Positions 1 to 9,370 of a DNA stretch of 64,000 nucleotides are shown here, piece by piece (positions within the stretch are counted from its first letter, which is position 1; every line of letters begins with the position of its first letter). The stretch lies in contig NZ_JARJHT010000001.1 of the NCBI RefSeq assembly GCF_029269745.1, forward strand, positions 434,001 to 498,000, written 5' to 3'. Below the pieces are notes generated by a model. That model was not told the origin of the DNA, made no database searches, and worked only from the letters and a program-made list of their open reading frames with translations. A program made the position numbers and the translations under genes. This DNA is from Polluticoccus soli (GTDB taxonomy: Bacteria; Bacteroidota; Bacteroidia; Chitinophagales; Chitinophagaceae).

Positions 1-1401
1 CTATACAGCGCACTGGTGTATAATCTTGAGCAGAACGATGAGAATGGCGGGGTCGTTAGTGCTAGTTTCCTGGATTCGCCAGATTATGAAGACCCGATCA
101 TCATCCCCGTTAACTTCCAGAACGATAATTTTGGTACCAATACACGCATTCGCCGTTCAGCAGTATCTAACACCTTGCGCGACTTTTCGTTCATGGTGAA
201 CCACCGTTATGCCTTTGGTCGTACAGATACTTTATACAACGAAGATTCTACTTACTATAAATACAAATTCACTCCGAGGTTTGGCATTACACACCGTTTC
301 CAGGCACAATCGCAAAAGTACCGATTCCGCGATTTCACACCGGATTCACTACGATACGACCCATTCTTTCAGCATTCCTTTATCGGCGATGGTCTCAGAG
401 ACTCGGTAATGATGACCCAGCGCTGGATCATGTTCGACAACCAGCTTTTGCTGGGAGGCTTTCTAGGTAAGTACGAAAACCAGCTTCGCGTAAATGCAGG
501 CGTTGGTATTCGTCACGACAAATTCACCGACGAATATCCCAGGGGTAATATAAAGAACGCTATCTGGAGCAACTATGTTATAGCAGACGCCACCAAGGAT
601 GCTGTTGATACCGGTTCCTGGTTTTACAATGCAAAACTTATTTTTTATACCTCGGGCGAGGCAGCTGGCAACTCACTTCTGCAGGCCGAGCTGGGTAAAA
701 ACCTGAGTGCGCGCCTGGGCAATATCCTCGCAGGATTCAGGCAGGAGATCAATAACGCGCCATACAATTACACCACCTACCAAACCGATTACGATACCAT
801 ACTGGCTACGTTCAATAAAGAAAGCGTTACCCGAATCTACGGTACTATTGAGAACGATTGGCTGAAACTTTCGGGTGGTGTGCGCAGCTATCTTATCAGC
901 AACTACATCTATCTCGACGAAAAACAACTACCGGCACAATACGCACCTTCATTCAACCTGACACAGGTATGGCTGCGAAAGGTATTTAGGTGGCGCGCGG
1001 TAGTATTAGATAACGAGCTGGCTTACCAGCAGGTGGCAGGCGGCGGGCCGGTTAATGTTCCGCTATTGCTGGGCAGGCACCAATTAAGCATCGAGACCGC
1101 TGTGTTCAGAAACCTGCTGCAGATTGCCACTGGTGTGGAAGCACGTTATCATAGCCCCTACCACCAGGCAGGTTATGCACCGCTGTTTGCGCGGTTCCTT
1201 TATCAAAACTCGGTTGAGCAGAGCAATACGCCGGAGGTCTCAGCTTTCTTTAACTTTCGCATTAAGCGTTTCCGCGCTTATGTGATGGCCGACCAACTGC
1301 AATTGATGCTAAATGGCCGGGCAAATGCTGTAGCAGCACCTATCTACGGCCTGCCTAATACCATGATACGTTTCGGGTTTACGTGGACACTGATAAACTA
1401 A
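1..1401 (+). CDS. Putative outer-membrane porin, 5' end missing
   Basis: The frame is open to the left edge of the window (codons before base 16 read through without a stop), so only the C-terminal ~466 residues are present. The protein is rich in alternating aromatic/polar strands (for example YKYKFTPRFGITHRF and the terminal IRFGFTWTLIN) and ends in an aromatic-containing strand, as outer-membrane beta-barrels do. It resembles the Bacteroidota 'putative porin' family (Porin_10 type), which forms large barrels without a TonB plug. I infer passive transport across the outer membrane; the substrate is unknown. No terminator is obvious in the 146 bases before sucA. The family call is from memory and moderately sure; the barrel nature is more secure. 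Confidence 0.75.
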   Translation, partial: LYSALVYNLEQNDENGGVVSASFLDSPDYEDPIIIPVNFQNDNFGTNTRIRRSAVSNTLRDFSFMVNHRYAFGRTDTLYNEDSTYYKYKFTPRFGITHRFQAQSQKYRFRDFTPDSLRYDPFFQHSFIGDGLRDSVMMTQRWIMFDNQLLLGGFLGKYENQLRVNAGVGIRHDKFTDEYPRGNIKNAIWSNYVIADATKDAVDTGSWFYNAKLIFYTSGEAAGNSLLQAELGKNLSARLGNILAGFRQEINNAPYNYTTYQTDYDTILATFNKESVTRIYGTIENDWLKLSGGVRSYLISNYIYLDEKQLPAQYAPSFNLTQVWLRKVFRWRAVVLDNELAYQQVAGGGPVNVPLLLGRHQLSIETAVFRNLLQIATGVEARYHSPYHQAGYAPLFARFLYQNSVEQSNTPEVSAFFNFRIKRFRAYVMADQLQLMLNGRANAVAAPIYGLPNTMIRFGFTWTLIN

Positions 1402-1445
1402 TGTTACAAACCCTAATATGTACATATATTATTTGAATTTCTTCA

Positions 1446-1475
1446 ATTGTACATAAGCTATTTGGATTAAATTTG
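1446..1475 (+). promoter_or_regulatory. Bacteroidota-type promoter of sucA
   Basis: TTG at 1447-1449, an 18-nt spacer, then TAAATTTG at 1468-1475, which fits the Bacteroidota primary sigma consensus TAnnTTTG at -7. It predicts a leader of about 65 nt before the sucA ATG at 1548. Confidence 0.6.
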
Positions 1476-1547
1476 CGGGGCTAGCCCGGACTTTATCTGG
1501 CTGTCCTGAATTTCAAACGAGTAAATACCCAAACGAACGGTTATACG

Positions 1548-4301
1548 ATGAAAGATTTTTCATACGTGATGAGCTCACACCCTTCTTACATTGAGTCTTT
1601 GTACACAGACTATGTGAAAGACCCGTCAACAGTAGATCCTGAGTGGAAAAAGTTCTTTGAAGGATTCGATTTTGCTGTAACGAAAGTAAACGGTAATGGC
1701 AGCCACACTACTGCTGCGCCGACAGACAAAACACCTGTAAGTAACGAGCAACTGGCTAAGGAGCTGGCTGTATACAGCCTGATACAAGCCTACCGTAAAA
1801 AAGGACACCTGATAGCAACTACCAATCCTATCCGTCCGCGTAAAGACCGCAAACCGGAATTGGAACTACAGAACTTTGATCTGACAGAAGCCGATCTGAA
1901 CAAAGAGTTCCATGCAGGTTCTTTCATTGGCCTGGGCAAAGCAAAGCTGAGCGACATCCTCGCCAAGCTGAAAAAGGTTTATGCAAGCAACGTAGGCATT
2001 CAATACACCTACATCAACCAAGGCGACAAATGCCGTTGGGTGCAGGCTGCATTCGAAGAAATGATGCAAAAGCCTTTCACCCTGAAAGAAAGAAAGCGCA
2101 TACTGGAGAAGCTGAACGAAGGTGTGATCTTCGAAAAGTTCCTCCACACTAAATACATTGGCCAAAAACGTTTTGGCCTTGATGGTGGCGAAAGCACTAT
2201 CCCTGCCCTCGACACCCTGATCAACGAAGGTGCAGACCTCGGTGTGCAGGAAGTGGTAATAGGCATGGCGCACCGCGGCCGCCTGAATGTGCTCGCTAAC
2301 ACACTGGGTAAAACCTACGAACAGATATTCTCTGAGTTTGAAGGCAACATGCCTGCCGACATGACCATGGGTAGCGGCGACGTGAAATACCACCTTGGCT
2401 TCGCATCGCACATTACTACGCCTCATGGAAAAGAAGTAAACCTGCAACTGGTGCCCAACCCTTCGCACCTGGAAGTGGTTGATCCTGTTGTTGCTGGTTT
2501 CGCTCGCGCTAAGGCAGATACACTTTACAACAACGACTACAGCAAAATACTCCCTATCCTGATACACGGCGACGCCGCAGTTGCCGGACAAGGTGTGATA
2601 TACGAGCTGCTTCAAATGAGCAAGCTTCAGGGCTATGCCGTAGGTGGTACAGTCCATTTCGTCATCAACAACCAGATCGGTTTCACTACCGACTTTGATG
2701 ATGCACGTTCTGCAGACTATTGCACCAGCATCGCATCTATGGTGCAGGCTCCTGTGCTGCATGTGAATGGCGATGATCCCGAAGCTGTCGTAAAAGCAGC
2801 ATCACTGGCTATCGCTTACCGTCAGAAGTTTGGTGAAGACATCTTCATCGACATGGTATGCTACCGCCGCCATGGTCACAACGAGGGTGATGAACCTAAG
2901 TTCACACAACCGCAGTTGTATGCCTTGATCGACAAGCATCCTAACCCACGCGAGGTGTACACACAATACCTGCTGCAAAACGGTGAATCTGAAGCGCAGC
3001 AGCTGGCTAAGGATATGGAAAAGAACTTCTGGGACGAGCTGCAAAAGCGCCTCGACGAAGTGAAGCAAAACCCATTGCCTTACGTGTACCAAAAGCCGGA
3101 ACTGTGGTGGAAAGAACTGAGACGTTCTACTGCCGAAGACTTTGGACAGTCACCGGTTACTGCTATTAAAGAAGATGAATTTAAAAACCTGCTGACTAAA
3201 CTGATGCAATGGCCTGCTGAATTCAAGCCACTGCGTAAAGTGGAAAAGCTGCTGCAGGATAAAATAAAACTGTTTGAAACAGAAGGTAAGGTTGACTGGG
3301 CAACCGGTGAACTGCTGGCCTACTCCAGCCTGCTTACCTCTGGCCATGAAGTAAGACTCAGTGGTGAAGACGTAAAACGCGGTACTTTCTCGCATCGCCA
3401 CGCCGTTATCTACGACGAGAAGACAAACGAAGCGCACAACAGGCTGAATCACTTCAGCGATAAGCAAGGCGCCTTCTTTATTTACAACTCTCTGCTGAGC
3501 GAGTTCGCGGTATTAGGTTTCGATTATGGCTATGCTATGGCTAATCCTAACAACCTTGTTGTTTGGGAAGCACAGTACGGCGACTTCGTAAACGGTGCCC
3601 AAACCGTGATCGACCAGTATATTTCTAGTGGCGAACAGAAATGGGCTAACATGAACGGCCTGGTAATGTTACTGCCTCACGGTTACGAAGGTGGTGGACC
3701 AGAGCACTCAAGTGCCCGCCTGGAACGCTTCCTGCAAAACTGCGCTGAGTACAACATGGTGATTACCAATATCACTACATCAGCCAACTTCTTCCATGGT
3801 TTAAGAAGGCAGCTGGCATGGCCATTCCGCAAGCCAATGGTGAACTTCTCGCCAAAAGCTAACCTGCGCCATGTACGTTCTTACTCTCCTATTGAAGATT
3901 TCACTTCAGGTGGCTTCAAAGAAGTGCTTGATGATCCAAACACTAAGACCGCTTCAAAAGTAAAACGCGTGTTGCTGTGTAGCGGTAAGATGTACTTCGA
4001 CCTGAGCGAAAAACAACTGGCTGAGAACCGCGCTGATGTTGCTATCGTTCGCCTGGAACAAATTTACCCGCTGCCTGTAGCGCAACTGCAACAGCTTCGT
4101 GAAAAGTACAAGAAAGCAGAATGGGTGTGGGTACAGGAAGAACCGGCGAACATGGGTGCCCAATCATTCCTGAAGCTAAACCTGGAAAACTTCCCGATGA
4201 GCTTCATCAGCCGCCCGGCAAGCGCTTCGCCAGCAACTGGTTTTGCCAAAAAGCATGCACAGGAGCAACAGCAACTGGTTGAAAAAGCCTTTACCCTTTA
4301 A
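1548..4301 (+). CDS. sucA: 2-oxoglutarate dehydrogenase E1 component
   Basis: Thiamine-diphosphate-dependent decarboxylase of the TCA cycle: it decarboxylates 2-oxoglutarate and passes the succinyl group to the lipoyl arm of E2 (SucB). The 917-residue length is normal for the family. The N-terminus (SYIESLYTDYVKDP) matches the E2-binding segment. GMAHRGRLNVLANTLGK lies near residue 240, and the ThDP motif GDAAVAGQG near 338 is followed by NNQIGFTT. The C-terminal half keeps the pyrimidine-binding signatures, including PHGYEGGGPEHSSAR. It has its own promoter at 1446-1475. sucB does not follow it; the next gene is a small acyl carrier protein, so E2 must be elsewhere or further upstream. Confidence 0.97.
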   Translation: MKDFSYVMSSHPSYIESLYTDYVKDPSTVDPEWKKFFEGFDFAVTKVNGNGSHTTAAPTDKTPVSNEQLAKELAVYSLIQAYRKKGHLIATTNPIRPRKDRKPELELQNFDLTEADLNKEFHAGSFIGLGKAKLSDILAKLKKVYASNVGIQYTYINQGDKCRWVQAAFEEMMQKPFTLKERKRILEKLNEGVIFEKFLHTKYIGQKRFGLDGGESTIPALDTLINEGADLGVQEVVIGMAHRGRLNVLANTLGKTYEQIFSEFEGNMPADMTMGSGDVKYHLGFASHITTPHGKEVNLQLVPNPSHLEVVDPVVAGFARAKADTLYNNDYSKILPILIHGDAAVAGQGVIYELLQMSKLQGYAVGGTVHFVINNQIGFTTDFDDARSADYCTSIASMVQAPVLHVNGDDPEAVVKAASLAIAYRQKFGEDIFIDMVCYRRHGHNEGDEPKFTQPQLYALIDKHPNPREVYTQYLLQNGESEAQQLAKDMEKNFWDELQKRLDEVKQNPLPYVYQKPELWWKELRRSTAEDFGQSPVTAIKEDEFKNLLTKLMQWPAEFKPLRKVEKLLQDKIKLFETEGKVDWATGELLAYSSLLTSGHEVRLSGEDVKRGTFSHRHAVIYDEKTNEAHNRLNHFSDKQGAFFIYNSLLSEFAVLGFDYGYAMANPNNLVVWEAQYGDFVNGAQTVIDQYISSGEQKWANMNGLVMLLPHGYEGGGPEHSSARLERFLQNCAEYNMVITNITTSANFFHGLRRQLAWPFRKPMVNFSPKANLRHVRSYSPIEDFTSGGFKEVLDDPNTKTASKVKRVLLCSGKMYFDLSEKQLAENRADVAIVRLEQIYPLPVAQLQQLREKYKKAEWVWVQEEPANMGAQSFLKLNLENFPMSFISRPASASPATGFAKKHAQEQQQLVEKAFTL

Positions 4302-4352
4302 AACACAGAAATTATTTATATAACAAAAATGTGCAAAAGCCGCCGATTCGCT

Positions 4353-4360
4353 TAATTTTG
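4353..4360 (+). promoter_or_regulatory. -7 promoter element upstream of the acyl carrier protein
   Basis: TAATTTTG is an exact match to TAnnTTTG, 19 nt before the ATG at 4380. No good TTTG sits 19-21 nt further upstream, so the call rests on the -7 box. It implies a leader of roughly a dozen nucleotides. Confidence 0.45.
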
Positions 4361-4379
4361 CGGCACATTTGAAAATAGT

Positions 4380-4637
4380 ATGGAAGATCTTAAAGTAACG
4401 CTCAAGCAACAGATCATCGATTCGCTGAACCTGCAGGGCATGAAACCGGAAAATATTGATGATAACGCGCCTTTGTTCGGTGAAGGTCTCGGGCTTGATA
4501 GCATTGATTCCCTGGAGCTAATGGTATTGCTGGAACGCAACTATGGTATTAAAATAGAAGATGCGCGCGAAGGCCGCAAAGTGCTGGGATCCGTACAGTC
4601 TATGGCGGACTATATCAGCCAGCATCGCAAGATATAA
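4380..4637 (+). CDS. Acyl carrier protein (phosphopantetheine-binding)
   Basis: An 85-residue single-domain carrier protein. The motif GLDSIDSLEL contains the serine that would receive the 4'-phosphopantetheine arm, and LDSIDSLELMVLLERNYGI is typical of helix II of the ACP fold. It is unlikely to be the main fatty-acid AcpP: fatty acid synthesis genes (fabD, fabF, fabG) are absent here, and the sequence departs from the usual DSLDTVE motif. Bacteroidota often have such secondary ACPs in aryl polyene/flexirubin or other lipid pathways, but no partner gene lies here, so the pathway is not known. A strong terminator follows directly. Confidence 0.88.
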   Translation: MEDLKVTLKQQIIDSLNLQGMKPENIDDNAPLFGEGLGLDSIDSLELMVLLERNYGIKIEDAREGRKVLGSVQSMADYISQHRKI

Positions 4638-4656
4638 TCGGGCTCAGACCCAAAAG

Positions 4657-4689
4657 AAAAAGCACTATACTGAGTATAGTGCTTTTTTT
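4657..4689 (+). terminator. Rho-independent terminator after the ACP gene
   Basis: Arms 4657-4670 and 4674-4687 are perfect complements (core AGCACTATAC / GTATAGTGCT) around a 3-nt loop and end in a T run. A-rich left and T-rich right flanks let it act on both strands, so it can also stop the convergent def operon. Confidence 0.85.
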
Positions 4690-4708
4690 ATGCAGGTACT
4701 GTTTGCTT

Positions 4709-5287
4709 TTACTTGACAAACAGCATGCGGTAATCTGTTCTTACTTTACCATTGGTAATATCATCCAGTTTCTTTTTCATCAGGCGCTTCTTCAGCGGCG
4801 GCATATAGTCAATGAACAATTTGCCATCTATATGATCGTATTCATGTTGGATAACGCGCGCTGTAATGCCTGTAAAGTCTTCTACATGCTCCACGAAGTT
4901 TTCGTCCATAAAGCGGAGCTTCAGGTGTTTTTTACGGCTTACATCTTCTCTTACTTTAGGTATGCTCAGGCAACCTTCGTTGTAAGACCACATCTCACCT
5001 GTTTCTTCAACTATGTGCGCATTGATGAATACGCGCTTAATTGGTTTTTCATTAGGATAAGTGCGTTTGTCTTCTTCATCAAACCCTTCAACTATCTGTT
5101 CTGTATCCACTACAAACAAGCGTATAGCACGGTTGATCTGCGGAGCAGCCAAACCTACACCACTGCTGTTGTACATGGTTTCCCACATATCAGCTATCAG
5201 TTTCTGCAGATCGGGGTATTCGGCCGTAATGTCGTCACAAACCTTTCTCAATACCGGATGCCCGTATGCAACAATTGGTAAATTCAT
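4709..5287 (-). CDS. def: Peptide deformylase
   Basis: Removes the formyl group from the N-terminal methionine of new proteins; a metal-dependent cytosolic enzyme. All three family motifs are present: GVGLAAPQI (residues 43-51), EGCLSIP (104-110, with metal ligand C106) and HEYDHIDG (148-155, with ligands H148 and H152 and catalytic E149). The 192-residue length is normal. It is the last gene of the minus-strand run ispD - unknown - dnaG - ruvX - def, 35 bases after ruvX, so it is probably cotranscribed. Methionine aminopeptidase, the next enzyme acting on the N-terminus, is elsewhere at 39.3 kb. Confidence 0.97.
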   Translation of the reverse strand: MNLPIVAYGHPVLRKVCDDITAEYPDLQKLIADMWETMYNSSGVGLAAPQINRAIRLFVVDTEQIVEGFDEEDKRTYPNEKPIKRVFINAHIVEETGEMWSYNEGCLSIPKVREDVSRKKHLKLRFMDENFVEHVEDFTGITARVIQHEYDHIDGKLFIDYMPPLKKRLMKKKLDDITNGKVRTDYRMLFVK

Positions 5288-5322
5288 TATTTAAAAACTC
5301 TTATAGCCCGCAAAGATACGAA

Positions 5323-5736
5323 TTAGGAGCGGCTTTCGAGGTATTCCTGTAATATGATGACCGCGCTGACTGTGTCTATAAGCCCTTTGCGTTCACGGTC
5401 TTTCTTTTTCAGCCCCATCTCTGCAATAGCCTGTGAGGCCATGCGCGATGTCATACGTTCATCCACTTTCTGAATAGGAAGGTTTGGAAACACATGCTGA
5501 AACTTACCGATGAACTTTTCCACTAAAGGAGTGGCATCGGTGGCAGTGTCATCAAAATTTAAGGGATACCCAATGAGCACCTTTTCTACCTGCTCTTGCT
5601 GAAAGTACTTCTTTAGATAACCTATCAATTCATTGCTATCTACCGTTGCAAGGCCGGTGGCAATGATCTGCAAGGGATCTGTCACGGCAACACCTGTACG
5701 CTTTTTACCATAGTCCAGTGCCATTATCCTCGCCAT
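5323..5736 (-). CDS. ruvX: Putative pre-16S rRNA nuclease / Holliday junction resolvase-like protein YqgF
   Basis: A 137-residue RNase H-fold protein. The N-terminus MARIMALDYGKKRTGVAVTD carries the first catalytic aspartate (D8) in the conserved ALDYG context; VDERMTSRMA and LIDTVSAVIILQ supply the later acidic positions. In E. coli YqgF matures the 5' end of 16S rRNA; the resolvase name comes from fold similarity. Its start lies one base after the end of dnaG, so the two are almost certainly translated from one mRNA. Length and motifs are ordinary. Confidence 0.94.
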   Translation of the reverse strand: MARIMALDYGKKRTGVAVTDPLQIIATGLATVDSNELIGYLKKYFQQEQVEKVLIGYPLNFDDTATDATPLVEKFIGKFQHVFPNLPIQKVDERMTSRMASQAIAEMGLKKKDRERKGLIDTVSAVIILQEYLESRS

Positions 5737-5737
5737 A

Positions 5738-7690
5738 CTACCTACTCAGCTGTTTTAGGATAACTGTTCCCATTTTCTTTACAACCTCAGACTCGGATTG
5801 CTTCAACTCCAGGAATTTCCTGTGAAGGGCCGTGATCTTGTTGATGTCTTGCTCCGTCTTTAAACGGTTCATTATTTCCGTCTGTACCAGCTTGATCTTC
5901 TTTAGTTCGAAATATGCCAGCATGCTATCCACTTCATTGATGTAGTTGAATTCGCCGTTCAGCGTTTCGATTCCGTAAGTAGTCTTCCATTTTTCACTCA
6001 TTGAATCTTTGGTCTGGAACAAGCCTGCCATTCTGTGCTGGATGGCTACATCAGGGTGAGACACGAAGTAAGCGATATCAGGCAAATTGCCGAAAGTGTC
6101 TTTGTAATGGAAATAACCATCGTATATCTGTCTTACTTGTATGGTATCAATAAGATCGGGATCAACGCGGTTGTGTATCACCTCAGCAACATTCTCAGAA
6201 CCTTCGTAAGCTTTTGCCCCCTGTTCCAGCAACACACGCACCAGTTCCCATTCCTGCTGCTCATCGCCTTTAGGGAGCGTCATGCTTTGCACCGGCATTT
6301 CCGGCGCATCCATTCCCTCTTCTACAGGTTCTGAAGCACGTTCATTTCGTCGCGACTGGAACTTCTTTTCACCATCTACCTTCTCGCGAATGTACTTATT
6401 GACAAGATTGATGAAACCAGCTTCTTCCACCTGCAGCTTGCGGGTAGCTTCGCGTATATAGTGGTCCTGCAGCGCAAAGTCTTCCGCCTTATTGATACGG
6501 GAGATGCTTTCTGCTATCTCGTTTACCAGCTTCGATTTTTGAACAGGGTCGCTCGCAGCTTCCTTCATGCCTACTTCGAGGCGGAAACCGATAACATCTT
6601 GCTTGTGCGTCTTTACATACTCATGAAACTTAGCCGCACCTGCTTTCTGAATGAAGCTATCCGGATCGTCCCCTTCAGGGAACAATACAAGCTTCACATT
6701 GAAGCTTTGCCCCAGCGCCATATCAAGGCCACGTAAGGCAGCCTTCACACCGGCAGCGTCGCCATCGTATAGTATGGTCAGGTTCTTTGTCAGCTGACCT
6801 ATTAACCTCAGTTGATCTTCTGTTAGCGATGTACCACTACTGGCAACAACGTTCTCTACTCCACCCTGGTGTAACGAGATAACATCCGTATAACCCTCTA
6901 CCAGGAAACACTCGTCCAGCTTACCGATAGCCTGCCGCGACTGGTACATACCATAAAGCACGCGGCTCTTGTTGTACAATTCATTCTCTGGCGTGTTGAT
7001 GTACTTAGGAGCTTTTTCATTGCTCTTCAAGATCCGTGCACCAAAACCCAACACCCTCCCAGTCATGCTCTGTATCGGGAAGATCACACGTCCGCGGTAG
7101 ACGTCGTGGTACATACCGCTACGGTTCTTGACCAGGCCTGCTTTCTCAAGCAAGTCGGCATTGTATCCTTTATTGATGGCTGTTTTATAGAAATGATCGT
7201 ATCCTTCAGGATTATAACCTAGCCTGAAACGGTCGATGATCTCTTTTCTAAAACCACGTTGCTTGAAGTAAGAAAGACCTATTGTCTGCCCTTCTTCGGT
7301 TTGCAATAACGTTTGTTGGAATTGACTGGCTGCCCATTCATTAAGAATGCGTAGGCTCTCCTCAGCCAGCTGCTGCTGTTGCTGCTCCGGAGTACGCTCG
7401 CTTTCTTCAAGCGTTATCTTGTAGTAATCTGCCAGCCAGCGTATCGCCTCAGGATAAGTGAGCTTTTCGTGCTCCTGCACAAACGTGAGCACGTTACCGC
7501 CCTTACCACAACCAAAGCATTTGTAGATGCCTTTTGCGCCGGAAACATAGAACGATGGAGTCTTTTCGTGGTGGAAAGGACAGTTGGCTATATGGTTAGC
7601 TCCACGTTTCTTCAAACGCACAAATTGTCCGACAACATCCAGTATATCGGCACGGTTCAATACTTCCTGTATGGAGCTCTGGGAGATCAC
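5738..7690 (-). CDS. dnaG: DNA primase
   Basis: Makes RNA primers for replication. The CHC2 zinc ribbon lies at the N-terminus (C37-P-F-H40 ... C58-F-G-C61), followed by the primase catalytic core and a TOPRIM domain with EGYTD and DGDAAG metal-binding motifs. The C-terminal region, which should bind the DnaB helicase, is divergent. 650 residues is normal. The start codon is GTG (7688-7690), because the next in-frame ATG would remove the zinc ribbon. Genes upstream are ispD and a secreted unknown, so the replication gene sits inside an isoprenoid/envelope operon. Confidence 0.97.
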   Translation of the reverse strand: MISQSSIQEVLNRADILDVVGQFVRLKKRGANHIANCPFHHEKTPSFYVSGAKGIYKCFGCGKGGNVLTFVQEHEKLTYPEAIRWLADYYKITLEESERTPEQQQQQLAEESLRILNEWAASQFQQTLLQTEEGQTIGLSYFKQRGFRKEIIDRFRLGYNPEGYDHFYKTAINKGYNADLLEKAGLVKNRSGMYHDVYRGRVIFPIQSMTGRVLGFGARILKSNEKAPKYINTPENELYNKSRVLYGMYQSRQAIGKLDECFLVEGYTDVISLHQGGVENVVASSGTSLTEDQLRLIGQLTKNLTILYDGDAAGVKAALRGLDMALGQSFNVKLVLFPEGDDPDSFIQKAGAAKFHEYVKTHKQDVIGFRLEVGMKEAASDPVQKSKLVNEIAESISRINKAEDFALQDHYIREATRKLQVEEAGFINLVNKYIREKVDGEKKFQSRRNERASEPVEEGMDAPEMPVQSMTLPKGDEQQEWELVRVLLEQGAKAYEGSENVAEVIHNRVDPDLIDTIQVRQIYDGYFHYKDTFGNLPDIAYFVSHPDVAIQHRMAGLFQTKDSMSEKWKTTYGIETLNGEFNYINEVDSMLAYFELKKIKLVQTEIMNRLKTEQDINKITALHRKFLELKQSESEVVKKMGTVILKQLSR

Positions 7691-7710
7691 GAAGCGAAAT
7701 TATCTCTTTT

Positions 7711-8628
7711 TCACGGGGTTATCACGGTTGAAAACCGCACCCGCTCACGTTTTTTGCTAAATACATGCCAGTTCCCATCATATTCCAGCCGTGCGGGTAT
7801 TAAACGCTTACCCACCTGCTGCGTTCGCACCTTGATATTTACATCGAAATCATATAATCCCGCCTTGTATGAGAGAGAATAATCCCGGGCCAGGATGGTA
7901 TAATCGCTTTTGCGAAACCAGGTGATAAGATCATTGTACACCACGTCATCAGCATATTCTTTTTTGGGAATCGCACGAAACACATAACAATCTTCGCCAT
8001 TATATTCGTCAGAACTCAATTTAAAATCATACATCTTCGCCACATCCGGCTCAAAAATAGCCGCCTTATCACCCATCAGAGGCACACCAGACACTTTACT
8101 CCCGGGACTGAACATCAGGATCTTCAGCCTCTGTTTGTTCTTTTCTATTTGTCCTTTGCCCCGTTCATCCAGATAGCCTGCAATGCTTTCCTTCTCACCG
8201 CAAACCTTTCCATGAGTGAAAAACAGGTAGTCGTATAGCTCTGAGGTATAGTACCGGTGTTCCTTATTGTGTTTGTAGAAATCGCCTGTCGTATGCTCTT
8301 CCAACACCTGCATGGTTCGACAGCCATTAGCATACGACTGTTTCGTTCTGCTGAAAAGCGACGCCGACGCTTTGCCTTTTTTATCCAGAACCCTGATATC
8401 ATTGGTAGCAGTGTAGTTGATGAAACGCAGGTTATGGAATGCCTTGAAGAAAGTCGTGTCAGTTCTCACCCGCCTGATAAACCCTGCGAGATCCCAGCCG
8501 CCACGTGCAGCTTTAATTGTGACAGCATCCATTTGTATAGGCATGGAGAAGATACTACTGTCGTAACGCTGCGCCTGTGTATTCAACGCGCAACTCAACA
8601 CAAGCAATATCATCCACAACCTAGTCAT
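7711..8628 (-). CDS. Secreted protein of unknown function
   Basis: 305 residues with a clear Sec signal peptide (MTRLWMILLVLSCALNTQAQ, cleavage predicted after AQ). The mature part alternates charged and aromatic residues and ends in a run of beta-strand-like segments (GKRLIPARLEYDGNWHVF), suggesting a periplasmic or outer-membrane-associated beta-rich protein, perhaps LolA-like; that is inference. I do not recognise a named family. Its start overlaps the end of ispD by 8 bases and it ends 20 bases before dnaG, so it is translationally coupled to ispD and part of the same operon. Confidence 0.8.
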   Translation of the reverse strand: MTRLWMILLVLSCALNTQAQRYDSSIFSMPIQMDAVTIKAARGGWDLAGFIRRVRTDTTFFKAFHNLRFINYTATNDIRVLDKKGKASASLFSRTKQSYANGCRTMQVLEEHTTGDFYKHNKEHRYYTSELYDYLFFTHGKVCGEKESIAGYLDERGKGQIEKNKQRLKILMFSPGSKVSGVPLMGDKAAIFEPDVAKMYDFKLSSDEYNGEDCYVFRAIPKKEYADDVVYNDLITWFRKSDYTILARDYSLSYKAGLYDFDVNIKVRTQQVGKRLIPARLEYDGNWHVFSKKRERVRFSTVITP

Positions 8629-9301
8629 ACTGCATTCTATCGTTTAGCAGCGCGGTCGCAATTACCATATCCTCGGGTGTGGTCACTTTGATATTACTAC
8701 GCTCTCCTTCTACCAGGAAAACCTTTGTGCCATGAGCTTCTACAACCGTAGCCTCGTCGGTGAACATTTCGATATACTGCTGCTGAAAAGCAGGCAGTAT
8801 GATCTCTGAACGGAAGGTCTGTGGAGTCTGAATAATACGCAGATGGTCGCGATTGATAGGAACACTTTTCTCATCTTCTACCAGACGCATGCTCTCTGCA
8901 ACCGAGATTGCCGGTATAGCGCTTCCTACTTGCAACGCTTGTTCATGGCAGCGTTGTATGAGATCAGATGTAATTAAGGGGCGAGCACCATCGTGAACAA
9001 ATATCACCGAGTTCTCGCCGCAGGCTTTCAATCCATTCTGCACACTATGGAAACGCGTTTCCCCACCAGTGACGATGGTCATATCGATGCGCTCCGGGAA
9101 CGATTGCAAGATCATCTGTGCATAGCTCACCTGGTCGGCGGGCAATACGAGTATGATATGAATATCGTGAAACGCTGTAAGAAATGCTTTGATAGTATGA
9201 TGCAGTACAGGCTGATCCGCCAATGGCAGAAACTGCTTAGGAATGGCTGTGCCCATGCGCATGCCTTTTCCCCCGGCTACTATAACGGCGTATTTGTCCA
9301 T
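8621..9301 (-). CDS. ispD: 2-C-methyl-D-erythritol 4-phosphate cytidylyltransferase
   Basis: Third step of the MEP isoprenoid pathway: it joins MEP to CTP to give CDP-ME. Motifs are the N-terminal nucleotide-binding loop VAGGKGMRMG followed by PKQFLPL, VHDGARPLI for cytidine and metal binding, and TDEATVVE near the C-terminus. 226 residues is normal. It leads the five-gene run to def. A promoter-like pair (TTTG, 19 nt, then TTTTTTTG) lies upstream, around 9308-9340 on the minus strand, next to the terminator of the transporter gene. Confidence 0.96.
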   Translation of the reverse strand: MDKYAVIVAGGKGMRMGTAIPKQFLPLADQPVLHHTIKAFLTAFHDIHIILVLPADQVSYAQMILQSFPERIDMTIVTGGETRFHSVQNGLKACGENSVIFVHDGARPLITSDLIQRCHEQALQVGSAIPAISVAESMRLVEDEKSVPINRDHLRIIQTPQTFRSEIILPAFQQQYIEMFTDEATVVEAHGTKVFLVEGERSNIKVTTPEDMVIATALLNDRMQYD

Positions 9302-9343
9302 ATCAGTGCAAAAAAAACTCTTTAAGCCGGTACTACAAAGAAA

Positions 9344-9365
9344 AAGCCCCGCTACTGCGGGGCTT
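9344..9365 (-). terminator. Terminator of the first POT transporter gene
   Basis: Nine-base-pair arms (AAGCCCCGC / GCGGGGCTT) around TACT, followed on the minus strand by a T run (9341-9345). It lies six bases after the transporter stop codon. Confidence 0.85.
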
Positions 9366-9370
9366 GTATT

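Noticed and set aside
1866-2762. Long open frame opposite sucA
   Set aside because: Shadow of a clear enzyme gene; no signature, promoter or ribosome-binding site.
4679-5281. 200-codon open frame opposite def
   Set aside because: The def frame carries all three deformylase motifs, and this frame starts inside the terminator.
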